A DNA stretch of 64,000 nt from Streptomyces xantholiticus (GTDB taxonomy: Bacteria; Actinomycetota; Actinomycetes; Streptomycetales; Streptomycetaceae). Location of the stretch: positions 53,384-117,383 of the forward strand of contig NZ_BMWB01000025.1 in NCBI RefSeq assembly GCF_014651015.1, in the 5' to 3' direction. Every line of letters starts with the position of its first letter. The stretch's first letter is position 1. Positions 49,704 to 57,842 of this stretch are shown here, in pieces. The notes below the pieces were generated by a model, which saw nothing but the letters and a program-made list of their open reading frames with translations, ran no database searches and was not told the DNA's origin. A program made the translations under genes and the position numbers.

Positions 49704-49954
49704 GGACTGTCGGGCCCGGGATCAAGGCCGTGGCGTCCGGTGGCCACGGCGGGCCGCGGAAGTCCTCAGCGTGAGCGGGTGGAGCTGGAGCGCATGGACC
49801 GGACCGCGGCCGCACTTGACGCGGCGGAGGACGACGAGGCAGAGCGGGTATGGGTGAGTCAGAAACGACCCGGCAACCCCGTTCGAGACGCTGCCGGCAG
49901 ACGCGGGACCGCCCCAACTGGCAGTGCTGGGCACGTCCTGGCGTTGTCACGGCC

Positions 49955-50010
49955 TCTCTCCCCCTCCCCGGCATCACCCGGGTCAGGCTGCCCTCGGCCT
50001 CAACCCCACT
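49955..50010 (-). ncRNA. TPP-riboswitch-like relic
   Basis: On the minus strand, GCCTGACCCGGGTGATGCCG followed by GGGAGGGGGAG matches the conserved 3' half of the TPP riboswitch (ACCUGAUCCGGGUAAUGCCGGCGAAGGGAG) at most positions. A TGAGG where CUGAGA is expected lies 15 bases before it. No thiamine gene follows on that strand; downstream lie only gene-poor DNA and the metallo-hydrolase end. It is probably a decayed or displaced element. The remaining bases of 49,704-50,225 show no gene. Confidence 0.38.
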
Positions 50011-50225
50011 GCTGCGACAGCAGGTGGGGCAGGTCTTCCAACTCCACTCGAACCAACAGCGCCTCACGGCGCAAACCGAATCTGCGACAGAGCCGGAATC
50101 CTGATCGTTCCGCAGCGATGTCCACGTAGCACCTGGGGGAAGTGCAGGCCGCTGAGGCTGTCTGACCTGCGGAAGCCGACTATGAGCGGGGGTTTTCGTC
50201 CTAGCCGTTCACCGGAAGGGCCCGG

Positions 50226-50843
50226 TCAGCTCAGCCTCCAGCCGTCGCCGAGCTTCGTGGGCAGGGGGTCGGCGAGGTAGTGCTGGATGGTGGGGGCAAG
50301 GAGGTCGGTGACGGTGTCGGCGGGGAGGGTGGCGATGTCGCCGACCTGCCAGATATAGCGGTTCATGACCATGCCGACGATCTGGGTGGCGATGAGGCTG
50401 GCGCGCAGGGTGCGTTCGCTGTCGGGCAGGCTGTGGGAGACGACGGCCAGGACGAGTTCGGAGAACAACTGCCGCAGGCGGTGCATGGCGGCAGGTTCCT
50501 GGTCGGCGGTGAGGATGATGGAACGCAGGATCTCGGCGGAGGCGGGGTCTTCCCACAGGCTCATGGTGGCCTGCACGAACGCGCGTCCGCGCTGGTCCAT
50601 GGGCTGTTCGGCGGCGGCGGCCACGGCTGCGCCGAACGCCTCGGGGGGTTGCATGACCGCTTCCAGCAGCCCGGTCTTGGTGCGGAAGTAGTAGGGCACC
50701 AGGCCGGGGTCGACGCCGGCGTCCTGGGCGACCGACCGCAGTGAGGTCGCGGCGTAGCCGCGGGTGGCGAAGGACCTGCGGGCGGCGGCGATGATTTTGG
50801 CCGCCTGCTCTCCGCGTTCTCCCCGGGGGCCTCGCCCAATCAC
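50226..50843 (-). CDS. TetR-family transcriptional regulator
   Basis: A 205-residue repressor. The N-terminal helix-turn-helix is standard: 'AAKIIAAARRSFATRGYAAT' then 'SLRSVAQDAGVDPGLVPYYF' and 'TKTGLLEAVM'. The C-terminal helices form a ligand pocket and dimer interface. GTG 50843 follows GGAAGG. It is divergent from the CocE-type hydrolase gene with a perfect palindrome between them, so it very probably represses itself and the hydrolase-DUF6069-cupin operon. Confidence 0.9.
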   Translation of the reverse strand: MIGRGPRGERGEQAAKIIAAARRSFATRGYAATSLRSVAQDAGVDPGLVPYYFRTKTGLLEAVMQPPEAFGAAVAAAAEQPMDQRGRAFVQATMSLWEDPASAEILRSIILTADQEPAAMHRLRQLFSELVLAVVSHSLPDSERTLRASLIATQIVGMVMNRYIWQVGDIATLPADTVTDLLAPTIQHYLADPLPTKLGDGWRLS

Positions 50844-50895
50844 ACCGCATCACCTTCCGTAACAGGTCAGAGAAGGGACTTCCCGTCCGCGACAG

Positions 50896-50913
50896 TTTCA
50901 GCATACGCTGAAA
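50896..50913. promoter_or_regulatory. TetR operator palindrome
   Basis: TTTCAGC-ATAC-GCTGAAA: perfect 7-bp arms with a 4-bp spacer, centred between the divergent TetR and hydrolase starts. It is AT-richer than its surroundings. A weaker TTTCC/GGAAA pair lies just downstream at 50,918-50,935. Assignment to the adjacent TetR protein is inference from position. Confidence 0.65.
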
Positions 50914-50948
50914 TTAGTTTCCGCACGCGAGGAAATTGGGAGGTGGTC

Positions 50949-52544
50949 ATGCACGCGTTCAAGGATGAGAGGATCACGGCGTCCGACGGCGTCCGGATCT
51001 GCGTCGATGTGTACCTGCCCGACGGGGACGGCCCGTTCCCGGTGTTGTACGCGGTAGCGCCCTACCAGAAGGACCTGCTGTATCTGCCGGCGGTGTCGGT
51101 GTTCCGGTACATCGAGACCGGCCCGATCGACTACTGGACCGGCCACGGCTACGGGGTCGTGATCGGCGACCAGCGCGGCACCGGCAGGTCCGAGGGGGAG
51201 TTCGAGCTGTTCGGGCCCGCCGAGCAGCGCGACTTCTACGACACCATCGAGTGGATCGCCTCCCGGCCCTGGTCGACCGGGAAGGTGTCGATGATCGGGG
51301 AGAGCGCCTACAGCGTGAACCAGTGGCTGGCCGCCGCGCAGCGCCCGCCGCACCTGACCTGCGCGCTGGTCTACAGCGGGTTCACGAACCTTTACCACGA
51401 CGCGGTCTACCACGGCGGGGTCTACTCCATGGGCTTCGTCAACTTCTGGTCGACCGACCACCTCCGCGCCAGCGCCACCATCGGCGGCGGCACCCCGGCC
51501 CGGCCCGGCGGCATCACCGCCGACATCATCGGCACGATCCTGGACCGGCCCGTCTACGACGACTGGTGGGACCAGCGAGCGGTGAAGGTGGAGGACATCG
51601 ATGTCCCGGTGCTCAACATCGCCTGGTGGTACGGCGTCGGCCTGCACCTGCGCGGTCAACTCGACGGCTACGAACGGCTCAAGGGCACCGACAAGCGCCT
51701 CGTCGTGCTCGCCGGCATCGACAGCCACGAGCGCTACTACCAGACCGAGTTCCTCGACACCTACATCCGCCCCTGGTACGACCACTGGCTCAAGGGCATC
51801 GACAACGGTGCCATGGACTGCCCGCCGGTCCGCATCCAGGTCGGCAACACCGGGAGCCAGCCGCGGGCGGAATCCGAATGGCCACCCCAGCGCGCCGTGC
51901 CGACCACGTTCTATCTGCACCCCGAACCCGCACACGCCGTCCGCTCACTCAACGACGGCAGCCTCACCACCACCCCGCCCACCCAGCCGGCCGGCGAGCC
52001 GACCGTCTACGACTATCCCAACCCCGAGTGGACAGTGGGCACCACCGTCATCACCGACGGCATCCCACAGCCCACCCTCGGCATCCTCACCTTCACCACC
52101 CCGCCGCTGGAACACGACACCGAGGTCACCGGGAAGATCACCCTGGTGCTGTACGCCGAGTCCGACCAGACCGACACCGACTTCCACGTCAAGGTCTCCG
52201 AACAGAAGGCCGTTCCGAAGCTCAAGCAGGCCCTCATGCGCAAGGTCGCCAGGAACGTACCGCCGCCCTCCGCGATGGTCACCCGCGGCTGGCTGAAGGC
52301 CTCCCACCGCGCCCATCCGCCCCAGCCGATCGAGCCGGGGACCGTCGTCCGCTACGAGATCGAGGTCTGGCCGACCTCCTACCTCTTCCCCAGGGGCAGC
52401 CGCATCCGCCTGGAGATCGCCAACGGCGACTCCCCGGTCGCCGACGGCCTGTTCCACCACTACTACGGCCACCAGGTGGGCCGCGACCTCATCCACCACG
52501 ACGCCGACCACCCCTCCCACCTCATCCTGCCCGTCATCCGCTGA
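50949..52544 (+). CDS. CocE/NonD-family (X-Pro dipeptidyl-peptidase-like) hydrolase
   Basis: A 531-residue serine hydrolase of the S15/CocE family. The N-terminal alpha/beta-hydrolase domain has 'DVYLPDGDGPFPVLY', 'VIGDQRGTGRSEGEF', nucleophile Ser119 in 'MIGESAYSVN' and a possible His260 in 'LAGIDSHERYY'. The C-terminal jelly-roll domain starts around 320 and includes 'LYAESDQTDTDFHVKVSE' and 'RLEIANGDSPVADGLFHHY'. Such enzymes cleave acyl esters or X-Pro peptides. GGGAGG lies six bases before the ATG. It is the first gene of a TetR-controlled operon. No signal peptide, so cytoplasmic. Confidence 0.9.
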   Translation: MHAFKDERITASDGVRICVDVYLPDGDGPFPVLYAVAPYQKDLLYLPAVSVFRYIETGPIDYWTGHGYGVVIGDQRGTGRSEGEFELFGPAEQRDFYDTIEWIASRPWSTGKVSMIGESAYSVNQWLAAAQRPPHLTCALVYSGFTNLYHDAVYHGGVYSMGFVNFWSTDHLRASATIGGGTPARPGGITADIIGTILDRPVYDDWWDQRAVKVEDIDVPVLNIAWWYGVGLHLRGQLDGYERLKGTDKRLVVLAGIDSHERYYQTEFLDTYIRPWYDHWLKGIDNGAMDCPPVRIQVGNTGSQPRAESEWPPQRAVPTTFYLHPEPAHAVRSLNDGSLTTTPPTQPAGEPTVYDYPNPEWTVGTTVITDGIPQPTLGILTFTTPPLEHDTEVTGKITLVLYAESDQTDTDFHVKVSEQKAVPKLKQALMRKVARNVPPPSAMVTRGWLKASHRAHPPQPIEPGTVVRYEIEVWPTSYLFPRGSRIRLEIANGDSPVADGLFHHYYGHQVGRDLIHHDADHPSHLILPVIR

Positions 52545-52572
52545 CCCCCACCTCTTCCAACGGAGCCCCATC

Positions 52573-53019
52573 ATGGCCACCACATCGTCCTCGACGAGAC
52601 GATCCGCCCGCTGCCTCACCAAGGCCCCCGCCCGGGTCCTGCGACCGGCCGCCATCGGCATCGCTCTCCTCGCGAACCTCGCGTACATGCTCGTCCTCAC
52701 CGACGTCGCCGGGTACGACCTCAGGACTCCCGCTGTGTTCGGCCGGCCGGCCCAGCCCATCCTGATCAGCGTGGTGATCGCCGCCTCCGTCGTCCCGCCA
52801 CTGCTCGGCTGGGGACTGCTGGAGCTGCTGGAACGATTCGTCCCACGGCGGGCCACCGTCATCTGGCTTGCGCTCACGGCTCTGGTGCTCGTCGGCGGTC
52901 TTCCCTACAACGGGACCGGCATCACAACGTCCGACCAGCTCCTGCTGGCCCTGATGCACCTGATCGTCGGCGCGGCGGTGATCCCCGCATTCGTGATCAC
53001 GTCACTGCGCCGATCCTGA
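52573..53019 (+). CDS. DUF6069-type membrane protein
   Basis: A 148-residue protein with four membrane helices ('RPAAIGIALLANLAYMLVLT', 'PILISVVIAASVVPPLLGWG', 'ATVIWLALTALVLVGGLPY' and 'LLALMHLIVGAAVIPAFVI'). The pattern and the 'LELLERFVPRRA' loop match the DUF6069 family of actinomycetes. It follows the hydrolase by 28 bases and probably shares its TetR control. Function unknown. Confidence 0.75.
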   Translation: MATTSSSTRRSARCLTKAPARVLRPAAIGIALLANLAYMLVLTDVAGYDLRTPAVFGRPAQPILISVVIAASVVPPLLGWGLLELLERFVPRRATVIWLALTALVLVGGLPYNGTGITTSDQLLLALMHLIVGAAVIPAFVITSLRRS

Positions 53020-53214
53020 CGCCCGGCTCAGGTCGTCCAGCGGCTGGGGGTGCACATCTCCGGCATCACCACCGACATGCACCGCCCGGCCCAGCCAGCC
53101 CACCCCCTCGCCTGCCGACAGGGCCACCGCCCCGTGGAGGTCCTCGCCGACGCCGGTGCCTCGCCCCCTTCACCACCCGGCCCGCAGGCGCCCACACCCG
53201 ACCTGGAGAACACC

Positions 53215-53682
53215 ATGACCATGGCCTACCTCGCCCAACCCGACCAGCAGCAGACCCTTGAATGGCTCGACGGCGGGCTGTTCACGATCCTGCTCGACAG
53301 CCAGGCCACCGAAGGACAGCTCACCGTCGGACGGTTCGACATCCACAAGGGCGAGGCCCCGCCCTTCCACCTCCACACCCGCGAGGACGAGGTGTTCCTC
53401 CTCCTCAAGGGCGAGGCACTCGTGTGGGTCGGAGACGAACGCCACGAACTGTCCGAAGGCGGCGTCGTCTACCTGCCCCGCAACATCCCCCATGGCTACC
53501 GCATCACGTCCGACCGCGCAGACCTCCTCCTGATCACCACCCCCGCGGGTATAGAGGAAATGTTCCGCCACGCCGGACGCGACGTCACCACCCCCCGCCC
53601 CGACGGGTTCGAGATCACCAAAGACAAGCTCGCCGAAGCCGCCGCCCTGCGCGGCAACCGCATCATCGGACCACCTCGCTGA
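53215..53682 (+). CDS. Cupin-domain protein
   Basis: A 155-residue single cupin. Motif 1 is 'PPFHLHTREDEVFLLLKGEA' with His, His, Glu metal ligands, and motif 2 contains 'LPRNIPHGYRIT' with the last His. GGAGA precedes the ATG. Located third behind the hydrolase and DUF6069 genes; the 195 bases before it lack a gene. Cupins of this size act as small dioxygenases, isomerases or binding proteins, and in quercetinase-like members as monooxygenase-type enzymes. The exact reaction cannot be assigned. Confidence 0.83.
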   Translation: MTMAYLAQPDQQQTLEWLDGGLFTILLDSQATEGQLTVGRFDIHKGEAPPFHLHTREDEVFLLLKGEALVWVGDERHELSEGGVVYLPRNIPHGYRITSDRADLLLITTPAGIEEMFRHAGRDVTTPRPDGFEITKDKLAEAAALRGNRIIGPPR

Positions 53683-53843
53683 CCACCCGCGCATGGTGCG
53701 GCGACTACATCGACCCCATCGACTGGTGCCCGGACTGCACCCAGGACTCCCCCATGGTGCGCAAGCGGCGGCCCGCACCGCCGGCTCCGCAAGCGCTCCG
53801 ACGCCGCCTGTTGCGACGCCGGTCACTGGGTGCAGCAGGCCCG

Positions 53844-54170
53844 ATGACCGAGAGCATCCCGTCCGACGCGGACCTGCGGTCCATCAGAACCCTGCGTACG
53901 GCACCCATCTCCGTCGCCTGCAAGCCGCACCACCTCAACGCAGACGCTGCGGTCGAGACCCAGTCCGGCGGCGCTGCCTGGATTGCGATGGCTCACCACC
54001 CCACCGTCGCCCGCTGCGGGAAGCGGTCTTTTTCGCAGCACGGCGACCGGCACGAGGCGACCGGCCGCTTGGCCGACGAGCACCTCTGTGGCGCCTGCTA
54101 CCGGACCTTTACGCCGAAGGACCAGGAGCGCGCCTTCGAGCACGAGCAGCCGGAGCTCACCGGTGAATAG
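53844..54170 (+). CDS. Hypothetical protein with a C-terminal Cys/His motif
   Basis: A 108-residue protein. The C-terminal half, 'AWIAMAHHPTVARCGKRSFS' and 'RLADEHLCGACYRTFTPKDQ', has a Cys and a CxxC pair that could form a zinc site, like small proteins carried by streptomycete integrative plasmids. Just upstream in the same frame, 'WCGDYIDPIDWCPDCTQDSP' is also cysteine-rich and might belong to a longer or older version. The start codon is uncertain. Confidence 0.45.
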   Translation: MTESIPSDADLRSIRTLRTAPISVACKPHHLNADAAVETQSGGAAWIAMAHHPTVARCGKRSFSQHGDRHEATGRLADEHLCGACYRTFTPKDQERAFEHEQPELTGE

Positions 54171-54213
54171 CCCCGGAAAGCGGGGTCCCACCACATCGAC
54201 AGGAGGCCCGCCA

Positions 54214-54495
54214 ATGGCCAACCTTGCTCTCCTCTACCCGATCGGCGCCGCTGTCGGTGCTACGTACGCGGCCGCCTCATGGGCCTGGCGCCGCTACAAG
54301 GCCACCGCCCAGGACGGCGTGTACCCGGGATCCCCGCAGCACCAGACCGCGCTCCGGTCGGTCGAGGACCGCACCGCAATCCTGTTCACGTACTGGTCGT
54401 ACCTGCCGACCGCGATGCAGGCCGCCCACGACGAGCGGGCTCTGGACACCGCGGCACAGCGGGAGCGCGACCGACCGACGTCGGCCGCCCGCTGA
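54214..54495 (+). CDS. Hypothetical small membrane-anchored protein
   Basis: A 93-residue protein with a good ribosome binding site (AGGAGG, eight bases before ATG). One N-terminal hydrophobic helix ('LALLYPIGAAVGATYAAASW') is followed by a soluble helical tail. It lies 43 bases after the preceding small gene and may be co-transcribed. No family is recognised. Confidence 0.55.
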   Translation: MANLALLYPIGAAVGATYAAASWAWRRYKATAQDGVYPGSPQHQTALRSVEDRTAILFTYWSYLPTAMQAAHDERALDTAAQRERDRPTSAAR

Positions 54496-54532
54496 ACCCA
54501 CCACCGTCCAACCCGAACCCGAGGGAACCGTC

Positions 54533-54735
54533 ATGACCAATCTCGCCACCCTGCTGACCGGCTCCGCGTCGGCCCACGGTGACCGGATCGCAGTACGGCA
54601 CGGACCACCGCACTGACCTACGCCCGACTGGACGACCTGAGCGCACGGACCGCCGCGCTGCTGCAGGCCCGTGGCATCCGCCCGGGTGACCGGGTGGCCC
54701 TGATCATGCCCAACGTGCCGCACTTCCCCGTCGGT
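54533..54735 (+). pseudogene. Acyl-CoA ligase, N-terminal fragment
   Basis: 'MTNLATLLTGSASAHGDRIA' then, after a frameshift near 54,600, 'ALTYARLDDLSARTAALLQA' and 'RGIRPGDRVALIMPNVPHFP'. This is the start of an AMP-forming acyl-CoA synthetase; AGGGAA precedes the ATG. Homology ends abruptly near 54,735, so about 430 residues, including the ATP-binding loop, are missing. Confidence 0.75.
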
Positions 54736-55064
54736 GAGGACCGTGCAGGCGCAAGACCGGTATCGCTGTCACGGGCACGCGTCGACCGGGTTCAGGATCC
54801 GAGGTGCTGACCGAGATCATTCTCGCGAACAGCACTGTGGACTGGGGAGGGCTGGCATCGATCCTGTCCGGTGGGCTACGTTATGCGGCGATGACTACCG
54901 GGACGGCATTGCGCCACACACGGATCGGTGACCCGGCGCTCCTCTGAACGCCGTACGGGCCGGTGCCGGCCCGCTGTCGGATCGAGGATCTGGCGCTGCT
55001 GCGCGGGCTCCGCCTCCTGTCGTGTTGATCACAGCTCGACACGTCAACCACGACAGGAGAACTC
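54736..55064. other. Interval after the ligase fragment
   Basis: A short plus-strand frame (54,805-54,947) reads 'VLTEIILANSTVDWGGLASI' and 'LSGGLRYAAMTTGTALRHTR' before TGA. It looks natural but is only 47 codons and unassigned. Nothing else is seen. Confidence 0.25.
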
Positions 55065-55799
55065 ATGCCCACCAAGATGCTGCACATTCCCACCGCCGAC
55101 GGTCAGGCCGACGCTTTCGCCGCGTTCCCCGACCGTGGCGAGCGGCACCCAGGGGTGCTGATGTACGCGGACGGCTTCGGCATCCGGCCCGTGCTGCGGG
55201 AGATGGCCCGCGAACTGGCCGGGCACGGGTACTACGTGCTCGTCCCCAACCTCTTCTACCGGCACGGCCCGGCACCGGTGATCGAACTTCCCGAGCACAT
55301 CGGAGAAGAGGTCCGGCCAGCGGTCTTCGCCCAACTGATGCCCTTGATCGAGGCGCACACCGCCGAACGTGTCCTGAGCGACGCCGACGCCTACCTCAGG
55401 TTCCTCACCACCCAGCCCGAGGTCAACGCCGGACCGGTCGCGGTGACCGGCTACTGCATAGGCGGCCTCCTGGCGATGCGCACCGCCGCGGCCCACCCCG
55501 GCCAGGTGGCCGCCGTCGCCGGATTCCACGGTCCCGTGGGCGCCGACGGGCCCGACAGCCTCTCCAAGCTCACGGCCCAGGTCCACCTCGGCCACGCCGA
55601 AGGCGACATGACGCCCGAGGCCCTCGGCGAGCTCAACCAGGCCCTGGACGCCGCGGGTGTCGGCTACACCTCCGAGATCTACCCCGGCACCATCCACGGC
55701 TTCACCATGTCCGACACCGATGCCTTCAACCCCGCCGCTTTGCAGCGCCATTGGGACCGCCTGCTGCCCCTCCTCGACCGCACCCTGGTCAACAGCTGA
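55065..55799 (+). CDS. Dienelactone hydrolase family protein
   Basis: A 244-residue alpha/beta hydrolase. The nucleophile is Cys131 in 'VTGYCIGGLLA', as in true dienelactone hydrolases, with the catalytic His in 'YPGTIHGFTM' and an Asp in the preceding strand region. The start 'TADGQADAFAAFPDRGERHP' is typical. AGGAGA lies seven bases before the ATG. Family members hydrolyse dienelactones in aromatic degradation or broader esters; no aromatic-degradation cluster is nearby. A strong hairpin follows 60 bases downstream. Confidence 0.88.
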   Translation: MPTKMLHIPTADGQADAFAAFPDRGERHPGVLMYADGFGIRPVLREMARELAGHGYYVLVPNLFYRHGPAPVIELPEHIGEEVRPAVFAQLMPLIEAHTAERVLSDADAYLRFLTTQPEVNAGPVAVTGYCIGGLLAMRTAAAHPGQVAAVAGFHGPVGADGPDSLSKLTAQVHLGHAEGDMTPEALGELNQALDAAGVGYTSEIYPGTIHGFTMSDTDAFNPAALQRHWDRLLPLLDRTLVNS

Positions 55800-55860
55800 G
55801 GCTCCGGCTCGGAAACCAAACCTGAAGTACATGGCTTCGGAGTCCTAGCGATGATTCGAA

Positions 55861-55898
55861 GCCGGTGTGAGGGCGGGCGCAGCCGCCCTCACACCGGC
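55861..55898 (+). terminator. Perfect 16-bp hairpin terminator
   Basis: GCCGGTGTGAGGGCGG and CCGCCCTCACACCGGC are perfectly complementary around a GCGCAG loop. It lies 61 bases past the dienelactone hydrolase stop and at the broken edge of an IS5 fragment, so it could serve as a terminator for both strands. It is the strongest simple hairpin I noticed in the window. Confidence 0.7.
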
Positions 55899-55904
55899 TG
55901 AGGA

Positions 55905-56160
55905 CCGCCAGCACGTCATCCCGGACCCGAAGCCGAGCTCCTGGGGCAGGTACTCCCACTGGATCCCGGTGTGCAGTACGAACAGGATCCCGCGCAGAGC
56001 CTGCCGGTCAGACACCCGCGGCCGCCCCGCAACCTGCTTCCGCCCCGGCTCCGGCAACAACGGCTCGATCAGCGACCACAGTTCGTCCGACAGCACCAGG
56101 GACGAGGGTTCAGGCGGCCGGGCCTCGGTAAGCGCTGTGTACGGCGAACCGGTCACCACG
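55905..56160 (-). pseudogene. IS5-family transposase, N-terminal fragment
   Basis: The frame holds 'LVLSDELWSLIEPLLPEPGR', 'RVSDRQALRGILFVLHTGIQ' and 'WEYLPQELGFGSGMTCWR', then breaks off into the hairpin. It is related to, but clearly distinct from, the IS5 element at 44 kb. Only the first 80 residues remain. Its insertion removed the beginning of the GerW-like gene on the other strand. Confidence 0.75.
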
Positions 56161-56433
56161 ACGGCATCACCGTCATCCTCGTCGCCCGGGTCGGCTTCGC
56201 CTTCGGCGGCGGCGCAGGGCAGGAGAGCAGCACAGCCAGGACCGGCAAGGGCGGAGAGGGCGGTGGAGGCGGGAACCCGGCCCCTCGGTTTCATCGAGAT
56301 ACGGGACGGGACCGCCACGTACAAGCCGATCCGCGCCCCTTGGACGAACGTCGTCGTCCCGCTGGCGGCGCTTGTGGCAGGAGCCACCGTCCCAAGGATC
56401 CTGCGAAGCCTCGCCAGGCGCCACCGTCACTGA
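56105..56433 (+). pseudogene. GerW-family sporulation protein remnant
   Basis: Pieces in two frames read 'VYGEPV', 'HDGITVILVARVGFAFGGGA', a Gly-rich run ('KGGEGGGGGN'), then 'GFIEIRDGTATYKPIRAPWT' and a C-terminal hydrophobic helix 'VVVPLAALVAGATVPRILRS'. In order they match the GerW/YtfJ family (FGxP, DGxTVIPV, F/GFGGG, GxIEI...DG). Two frameshifts and loss of the N-terminus at the IS5 edge make it inactive. Confidence 0.6.
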
Positions 56434-56510
56434 ATCCATGCTCCCGGCAGGGCACGTCCCGGTACCGCCAGCACACCAAGTCCCTGCACTGACCCGGGCA
56501 ATACCCGAGG

Positions 56511-57005
56511 TCAGTGCACGAGATAGAGGGTGAGGGCTCCTCCTGACTCAGAGATGCTGGCTACGTGAGCATGACCACGGGCAGTGGCGTACGCGCCGGT
56601 GCCGCCGGTGATGGCGAGATCGAAGTCGCTGGGCGGAGTGCCGGCAGGGGTGGTCTGCAGGTGCTGCCATGTGACCTGCCCCCGGGGAAGGCTGAAAGTG
56701 CCGGTGCAGTGAGTGGTTTGCGCTGCCACTCGGGTGCACACTGCTCCCTCGGTGCCATAACTGACACCTCCGCGAAAGAGGTTCGCGGTGATGATGATCT
56801 GATCACCGACCCCGCGTCCAGGTGTCCCGTTGTCGACCACCGTTGTTCCTGTTCCCGTAGACGTCAGGCTGATGACTTCCTTGCGCTTGACGTCCATGCC
56901 CCAGTCCAGGGGGTACGGCTCATGGGACGCAGAGGCGGAACCGGCGAGAGTCGCGAGCGACAACGCCGTTGCTGCCACCACGCTCCACTTCGAAATGGAT
57001 TGCAT
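56511..57005 (-). CDS. Secreted allene-oxide-cyclase-like (dirigent-fold) protein
   Basis: A 164-residue secreted protein with a clear signal peptide, cleaved after 'LAGSASA'. The mature part is an eight-stranded barrel of the allene oxide cyclase/dirigent superfamily: 'GVGDQIIITANLFRGGVSYG', 'EGAVCTRVAAQTTHCTGTFS', 'LPRGQVTWQHL', then 'FDLAITGGTGAYATARGHAH'. Two cysteines probably pair. GAGGAAG lies just before the ATG. Bacterial members are widespread in Streptomyces but their ligand is not established. Confidence 0.82.
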   Translation of the reverse strand: MQSISKWSVVAATALSLATLAGSASASHEPYPLDWGMDVKRKEVISLTSTGTGTTVVDNGTPGRGVGDQIIITANLFRGGVSYGTEGAVCTRVAAQTTHCTGTFSLPRGQVTWQHLQTTPAGTPPSDFDLAITGGTGAYATARGHAHVASISESGGALTLYLVH

Positions 57006-57842
57006 TCTTCCTCGCCTGATGAACGCGGGCTCTTCGGGTGCGCCCAAGAATTCTCATTGTGCGATGGAGCGTCAATTCTCAAACTCATCAAAGGTGCCTG
57101 GTTCATCCGTCCGGCGGCATCCCCTCGACACCACGCCCGGACCGACTGCGTCCAATGGCCCCGGGCGAGACGGTCGAGGCCTTGCCATGCGTCAGGCCGA
57201 TCAGAAGAGGATGGCGCGGCCGTGCATCCGGCGGAGCTCCTTGCAGTAGGCGACGAGTTCGGCGCCGACTGGACGCTCGCCGCGACCGGCAGCGGCTACG
57301 TCGTGAAGGGCCCGGCCGTCGCTGTTGGCAAGGACGCTGCCTGCTCGGTCACCGTGCGCCAGTTGCCGGACGCTGAAGAGCTCCCTTCAAGACGCTGCAG
57401 ACCTACAGCGACTCGGCCGCTGGATCGGACTCGGCGACACCCACAGCGACGGTCACGGCTCTTCGGCACCGGTGCTGAAGCTCAAGGCGGCTCCGCCCGG
57501 CGCCGAGCCGGCGCCCCGACGCCGTCCTTGGAGGACGCGAAGCCGTTGGCCGCACCCTCGTCGGCCGCTCCTGGGCCGGAGGCGCAGAAGGACGGCGACG
57601 ACGGTTTGGGGGCGGGCGGTCGGGCCGGCACCGGTGCCGCCGCGGGTGATGGCCTCGTGGTGTCGGTCACGCCGGGTCTGGCAGCGGTGTCATGGGGTTG
57701 TCAGAGAGATGGTGCGTGCTGGGCACCGAGGTACGCAGTTCGCCCTCATTGGCCTTGGCCGGTGCACTCGTCGGCCAGTTCCTCCAGACGAGCACGCCAT
57801 ACCTTTCGCGTAATCTGGCGCCCTTGAAAGTGGGGGGCGCAA
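57006..57842. other. Long interval with degenerate coding
   Basis: More than 800 bases without an intact gene. From about 57,235 one plus frame has a natural stretch, 'LLAVGDEFGADWTLAATGSG' and 'YVVKGPAVAVGKDAACSVTV', then, after shifts, an Ala/Pro/Gly-rich run. This could be a dead gene for a secreted or surface protein. I cannot name it. No promoter motif for the permease at 57,843 was recognised. Confidence 0.35.
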
